A stretch of DNA of 5,884 nt, taken from NCBI GenBank assembly GCA_022866645.1, contig JALHUQ010000173.1, positions 1 to 5,884 of the forward strand, read 5' to 3'. The notes under the pieces are model-generated. The model saw only the letters and a list, made by a program, of their open reading frames with translations, was not told the DNA's origin and ran no database searches. The position numbers and the translations under genes are program-made. This document shows, one piece after another, positions 5,882 to 5,884 of the stretch. The stretch is from Woeseiaceae bacterium. Lineage in GTDB: Bacteria > Pseudomonadota > Gammaproteobacteria > Steroidobacterales > Woeseiaceae. How positions within the stretch are numbered: position 1 is the stretch's first letter; every line of letters starts with the position of its first letter.

Positions 5882-5884
5882 TTC

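Overview
The window looks like chromosomal DNA from a Gram-negative bacterium, probably a gammaproteobacterium. The evidence is a long outer-membrane TonB-dependent receptor with a signal peptide and a C-terminal phenylalanine, an Lrp/AsnC regulator, a proteobacterial-style alanine dehydrogenase, and a tRNA-Phe with an encoded CCA end. The taxon is an inference from protein character only; no marker gene settles it.

Layout, left to right. (1) 1-239, minus strand: the first 79 residues of an EgtB-type ergothioneine biosynthesis protein (hercynine oxygenase), cut by the window edge. (2) 326-379: a perfect 25-bp inverted repeat with a 4-base spacer. Each arm is itself nearly palindromic, and the repeat overlaps the last two bases of the next gene's stop codon. 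(3) 378-839, minus: an Lrp/AsnC-family regulator. (4) 983-2104, plus: alanine dehydrogenase (ald), divergent from the regulator across a 143-bp shared control region. (5) 2152-2176: a bidirectional terminator shared by the convergent ald and receptor genes. (6) 2245-4941, minus: an intact 898-residue TonB-dependent receptor, best started at a GTG behind a strong ribosome binding site. (7) 4942-5340: the receptor's leader and a candidate promoter, then sequence with no recognisable gene. (8) About 5341-5634, plus: a decayed, frameshifted fragment of a second TonB-dependent receptor, with a terminator behind it at 5656-5687 and a possible second one at 5688-5724. (9) 5729-5881: a promoter and tRNA-Phe(GAA).

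Functionally, the clearest unit is the regulator/ald pair. An Lrp/AsnC protein divergent from alanine dehydrogenase is a known arrangement in which the regulator senses an amino acid and controls alanine breakdown to pyruvate and ammonia. The receptor imports an unidentified ligand across the outer membrane. The remnant suggests that this locus once held two receptors head to head. I found no CRISPR array, insertion sequence, phage gene or defence system. The most unusual structure is the inverted repeat at 326-379; the rest is fairly ordinary chromosome.
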